A stretch of DNA of 8,865 bases, from contig CAMTVV010000162.1 in assembly GCA_947085305.1 (NCBI GenBank), positions 1 through 8,865 on the forward strand, written 5' to 3'. The position numbers were made by a program, and so were the translations under genes. Of this stretch, positions 6,886-8,865 are shown piece by piece. Source of the stretch: JAMCQB01 sp947085305. Lineage in GTDB: Bacteria; Nitrospirota; Thermodesulfovibrionia; Thermodesulfovibrionales; UBA9159. Each line of letters starts with the position of its first letter. Within the stretch, counting starts at the first letter, position 1. The notes beneath the pieces were generated by a model. The model was not told the DNA's origin and made no database searches. It saw only the letters and a list, made by a program, of their open reading frames with translations.

Positions 6886-8004
6886 TATAAAAGCGCTGAC
6901 CATGCCGGGATACAGAAGGATCTTGAGTTAACGGTCAGGGAACTCAGCAATACATACGAGGAACTCTCCCTTCTCTATAAGCTCTCAGAGGTCTTGTCCG
7001 GCTTGAGCGTGGATGAGATTGCGGAGAAAGTGCTCGAGGAGGCGATGAAGACCCTCGACGTAGAGACCGCTGCCGTTCTCTTCCTTGACGAGGAGAATGA
7101 AAGGCTTGTTACCAGGAGCTTCAGGGGAAGATGGAGCATGGATACGACCATCCACCGGGACGATAAGATCATCTGGAATGCGGTATCCGAGAAAAAACCC
7201 GTGGCCTTCTGCAAACTCTCCGACGCAAGCCACGCTGACTATGCCCATGCCGAACGGTCCATCCTCGTATGCCCTCTTGTTGGAAAGGTCAGGGCCATCG
7301 GCGCAATGGTCCTTGCGGACAGGGAATCCAACGCGGAGTTCTACTCCAAAGACATAAAACTTATGATGGCCATTGCCTCCCAGGCTGCCGTCACCGTCGA
7401 AAACGCCCTTCTTTACAAGGAGCTTGAGGACTTTTTACTCGCAGCCATTGAATCCCTTGTGAAGGCCCTTGAGGCGTCTTCCCGTTGGACGGCAGGCCAT
7501 ACGGAACGTGTCACGGAATGCGCAGTCGGCATCGGTTCGGCCATGGGACTGGGCGTGAAACAGATGGAGCGACTCAGGATCTGTTCACTTCTCCATGACA
7601 TCGGGAAGATCGCTGTTCCAGGTGAGATCCTTGACAAGGCCGGCAGTCTGACCGAGGACGAGGAGAAGGTGGTGCGAAGGCATCCCCTGATCGGCGCCGA
7701 GATACTGGGGGGATTCCGGCAGCTGCAGGATGTGATCCTTGGAATAAAGTATCACCATGAATGGTGGGACGGGAGCCGGAGTCTGTTGGGACTGAGGGGC
7801 AAGGACATCCCCCTCATGGCCAGGATTCTGACAGTCGCTGATTGTTTTGATGCAATGACGTCCGATAGACCTTACCGAAGAAGGAAGGCAAGGAATGAGA
7901 CCCTGAAAGAGATTGTCTCTCACTCAGGGAAGCAATTCGACCCTGAGGTAGTTGCAGCTTTCAAACAGTGGTTCACCCAACAATATCCAGTTTCCGCACC
8001 CTGA
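6883..8004 (+). CDS. GAF domain / HD-GYP-type phosphohydrolase protein with degenerate GYP motif
   Basis: The 373-residue protein has a short coiled N-terminal helix (about 8-38), a GAF domain (about 38-180) and an HD-GYP domain (about 185-365). HD-GYP proteins are cytosolic metal-dependent phosphodiesterases for cyclic dinucleotides, usually c-di-GMP. Metal-site residues are present: H206, the HD pair H238-D239 with K242 in HDIGKIAVP, H267 in RRHPLIG, H291-H292 and D320 in the TVADCFDAMT segment. The signature HHE..DGSGYP.GL is changed: after HHEWWDGS come R299-S300-L301 and then LGL, with no length change, so the GYP triplet is gone. The enzyme may still be active, may prefer another nucleotide, or may be a binder. 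It sits 6 bp after the receiver gene and lies in the same frame. Its last 32 bp overlap the convergent gene. Confidence 0.92.
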   Translation: MYKSADHAGIQKDLELTVRELSNTYEELSLLYKLSEVLSGLSVDEIAEKVLEEAMKTLDVETAAVLFLDEENERLVTRSFRGRWSMDTTIHRDDKIIWNAVSEKKPVAFCKLSDASHADYAHAERSILVCPLVGKVRAIGAMVLADRESNAEFYSKDIKLMMAIASQAAVTVENALLYKELEDFLLAAIESLVKALEASSRWTAGHTERVTECAVGIGSAMGLGVKQMERLRICSLLHDIGKIAVPGEILDKAGSLTEDEEKVVRRHPLIGAEILGGFRQLQDVILGIKYHHEWWDGSRSLLGLRGKDIPLMARILTVADCFDAMTSDRPYRRRKARNETLKEIVSHSGKQFDPEVVAAFKQWFTQQYPVSAP

Positions 8005-8865
8005 GCGTTACTCCCAGCTCATCCGCTAGCTTCCTGCATTTCTCCACGTCCACGCCTTCCAGCTCCACCACAGTGGCCTGAACATCGGGGATATATGTCT
8101 TCGCCTCCCTGATGAATGAGAGGACTTCCTGAAAGGCGTTCCTGAACGACGGCGCGCAGATCCTGTTATACGTCTCCTCGTCCTGGGCGTCGAGGCTGAC
8201 GGATACGGAATCCACGATCCCCCTGAGCTCGCTGAGGATATTTCTTTTGTGGATCAGGTTGCCGTGGCCATTGGTGTTGATCCTCACTCTGCCGCCCTTT
8301 TCCTTTATCCACCTGGCGATATTACTGACGGTATCAAGCCGCAAGAGAGGTTCACCGTATCCGCAGAACACGATCTCCCGGTGCCGTGACGGGTCGCCTA
8401 TAGCCTCTTTCAATTCTTCTTCAGTCGGTTCTTCAGGAAGCCTGAGATTATGTCCCTTCACATAATCGGAATGGAATCTCACGCAAAAGGAGCATCTGTT
8501 GGTGCACCGGTTCGTGATGTTCAGATAGAGACTGTCCCTGATCCTGTAGGCGATCTCCCCTTTGGGAGGCAACCCGCCTATCCCGAAGAGCCGGCGCGCA
8601 TTGACGGTCGTGACTCTCGCGATATCCTCCTCGCTCACCCCCCTCAACTCCGCCAAACGTCTTACCGTGTGAACGATGTAGGAAGGCTCATTCCTCTTTC
8701 CTCTCACCGGCTCAGGTGCAAGATAGGGGGCATCGGTCTCTATGAGAAGGTAATCGTCGGGTATCTCCTTCGCGATCTCCGCGAGCTTTTTTGCGTTCCT
8801 GAAGGTGACGGGTCCTGCAATGGATATGTAGAGTCCCATCTCCATGACCCTCTCTGCCATATCCA
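7973..8865 (-). CDS. TatD-family hydrolase C-terminus fused to a TatD-associated radical SAM domain (5' end outside window)
   Basis: The frame is open to the right edge (the ATG at 8860 is internal) and ends with TGA at 7975-7973. Counting from that ATG, residues 1-97 are the C-terminal third of a TatD metal-dependent deoxyribonuclease: AGPVTFRNAKKL (15-26), ETDAPYLAP (41-49, with metal ligand D43), RGKRNEPSY (53-61) and the closing NARRLFGI. A short linker leads to a small radical SAM domain (about 105-295) with the 4Fe-4S cluster motif CTNRCSFC (C119, C123, C126), CGYGEPLLR (166-174) as the GGEP-type SAM contact, INTNGHGN (194-201) and SVSLDA (220-225). This matches the known TatD family-associated radical SAM group, found beside or joined to TatD; its reaction is not known to me. 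No frameshift or stop is seen between the halves, so it appears to be a true fusion. Confidence 0.92.
   Translation of the reverse strand, partial: DMAERVMEMGLYISIAGPVTFRNAKKLAEIAKEIPDDYLLIETDAPYLAPEPVRGKRNEPSYIVHTVRRLAELRGVSEEDIARVTTVNARRLFGIGGLPPKGEIAYRIRDSLYLNITNRCTNRCSFCVRFHSDYVKGHNLRLPEEPTEEELKEAIGDPSRHREIVFCGYGEPLLRLDTVSNIARWIKEKGGRVRINTNGHGNLIHKRNILSELRGIVDSVSVSLDAQDEETYNRICAPSFRNAFQEVLSFIREAKTYIPDVQATVVELEGVDVEKCRKLADELGVTLRVRKLDIVG

Noticed and set aside
7750..7810. A frameshift as the cause of the missing GYP motif
   Set aside because: Both flanks of the motif align without insertion or deletion, and the frame stays correct through DAMTSDRPYR, so the change is by substitution.
1..8865. 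CRISPR arrays, tRNA or rRNA genes, transposase or phage genes
   Set aside because: No spaced direct repeats, tRNA-like fold or recognisable mobile-element protein was seen; almost all of the sequence is accounted for by the listed genes.

Overview
The window looks like chromosome from a Gram-negative, moderately GC-rich bacterium with heavy investment in multi-domain signalling. The gene order proC, yggT, divIVA, the cysteine-rich PAS type in the kinase and the TatD/radical-SAM fusion all recall Nitrospirota (Thermodesulfovibrio relatives) or Desulfobacterota/Geobacter-like lineages. That placement is inference from gene content and remembered protein style, not a database match. No phage, IS element, CRISPR array, tRNA or rRNA was seen.

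Layout. Positions 1-447 are the C-terminal half of proC. A gap of about 125-140 bp follows and holds a GC-rich two-hairpin repeat. Positions 586-2647 are a tightly overlapping housekeeping block: a YggT membrane protein, a DivIVA-domain coiled-coil protein and histidyl-tRNA synthetase, joined by 4-bp ATGA and GTGA overlaps. After a 32-bp gap comes a divergent UPF0324/YeiH-type transporter (2680-3615), then a 967-residue hybrid-sensor-style (but receiver-less) histidine kinase (3608-6511), a stand-alone receiver protein (6508-6876) and a GAF-HD-GYP protein (6883-8004). The plus-strand genes are so closely spaced that one transcript from yggT to the HD-GYP gene is plausible. A minus-strand gene, entering from the right edge, encodes a TatD nuclease C-terminus fused to a small radical SAM domain; its 3' end overlaps the HD-GYP gene by 32 bp.

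How the genes may work together. The transporter, kinase, receiver and HD-GYP genes look like one translationally coupled signalling unit. A membrane-anchored kinase with almost no periplasmic domain, two PAS and two GAF domains, would phosphorylate the single-domain receiver, which could control the HD-GYP protein by contact. Two points make the unit unusual. The receiver and GAF-HD-GYP genes lie in the same reading frame, separated only by one TAA and two codons, so they resemble a split RpfG-like regulator. The HD-GYP domain keeps its metal-binding residues but has lost the GYP triplet itself (R-S-L instead). In addition, both PAS domains of the kinase carry four cysteines at matching places, which suggests redox, metal or Fe-S sensing. 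All functional links in this paragraph are inference.
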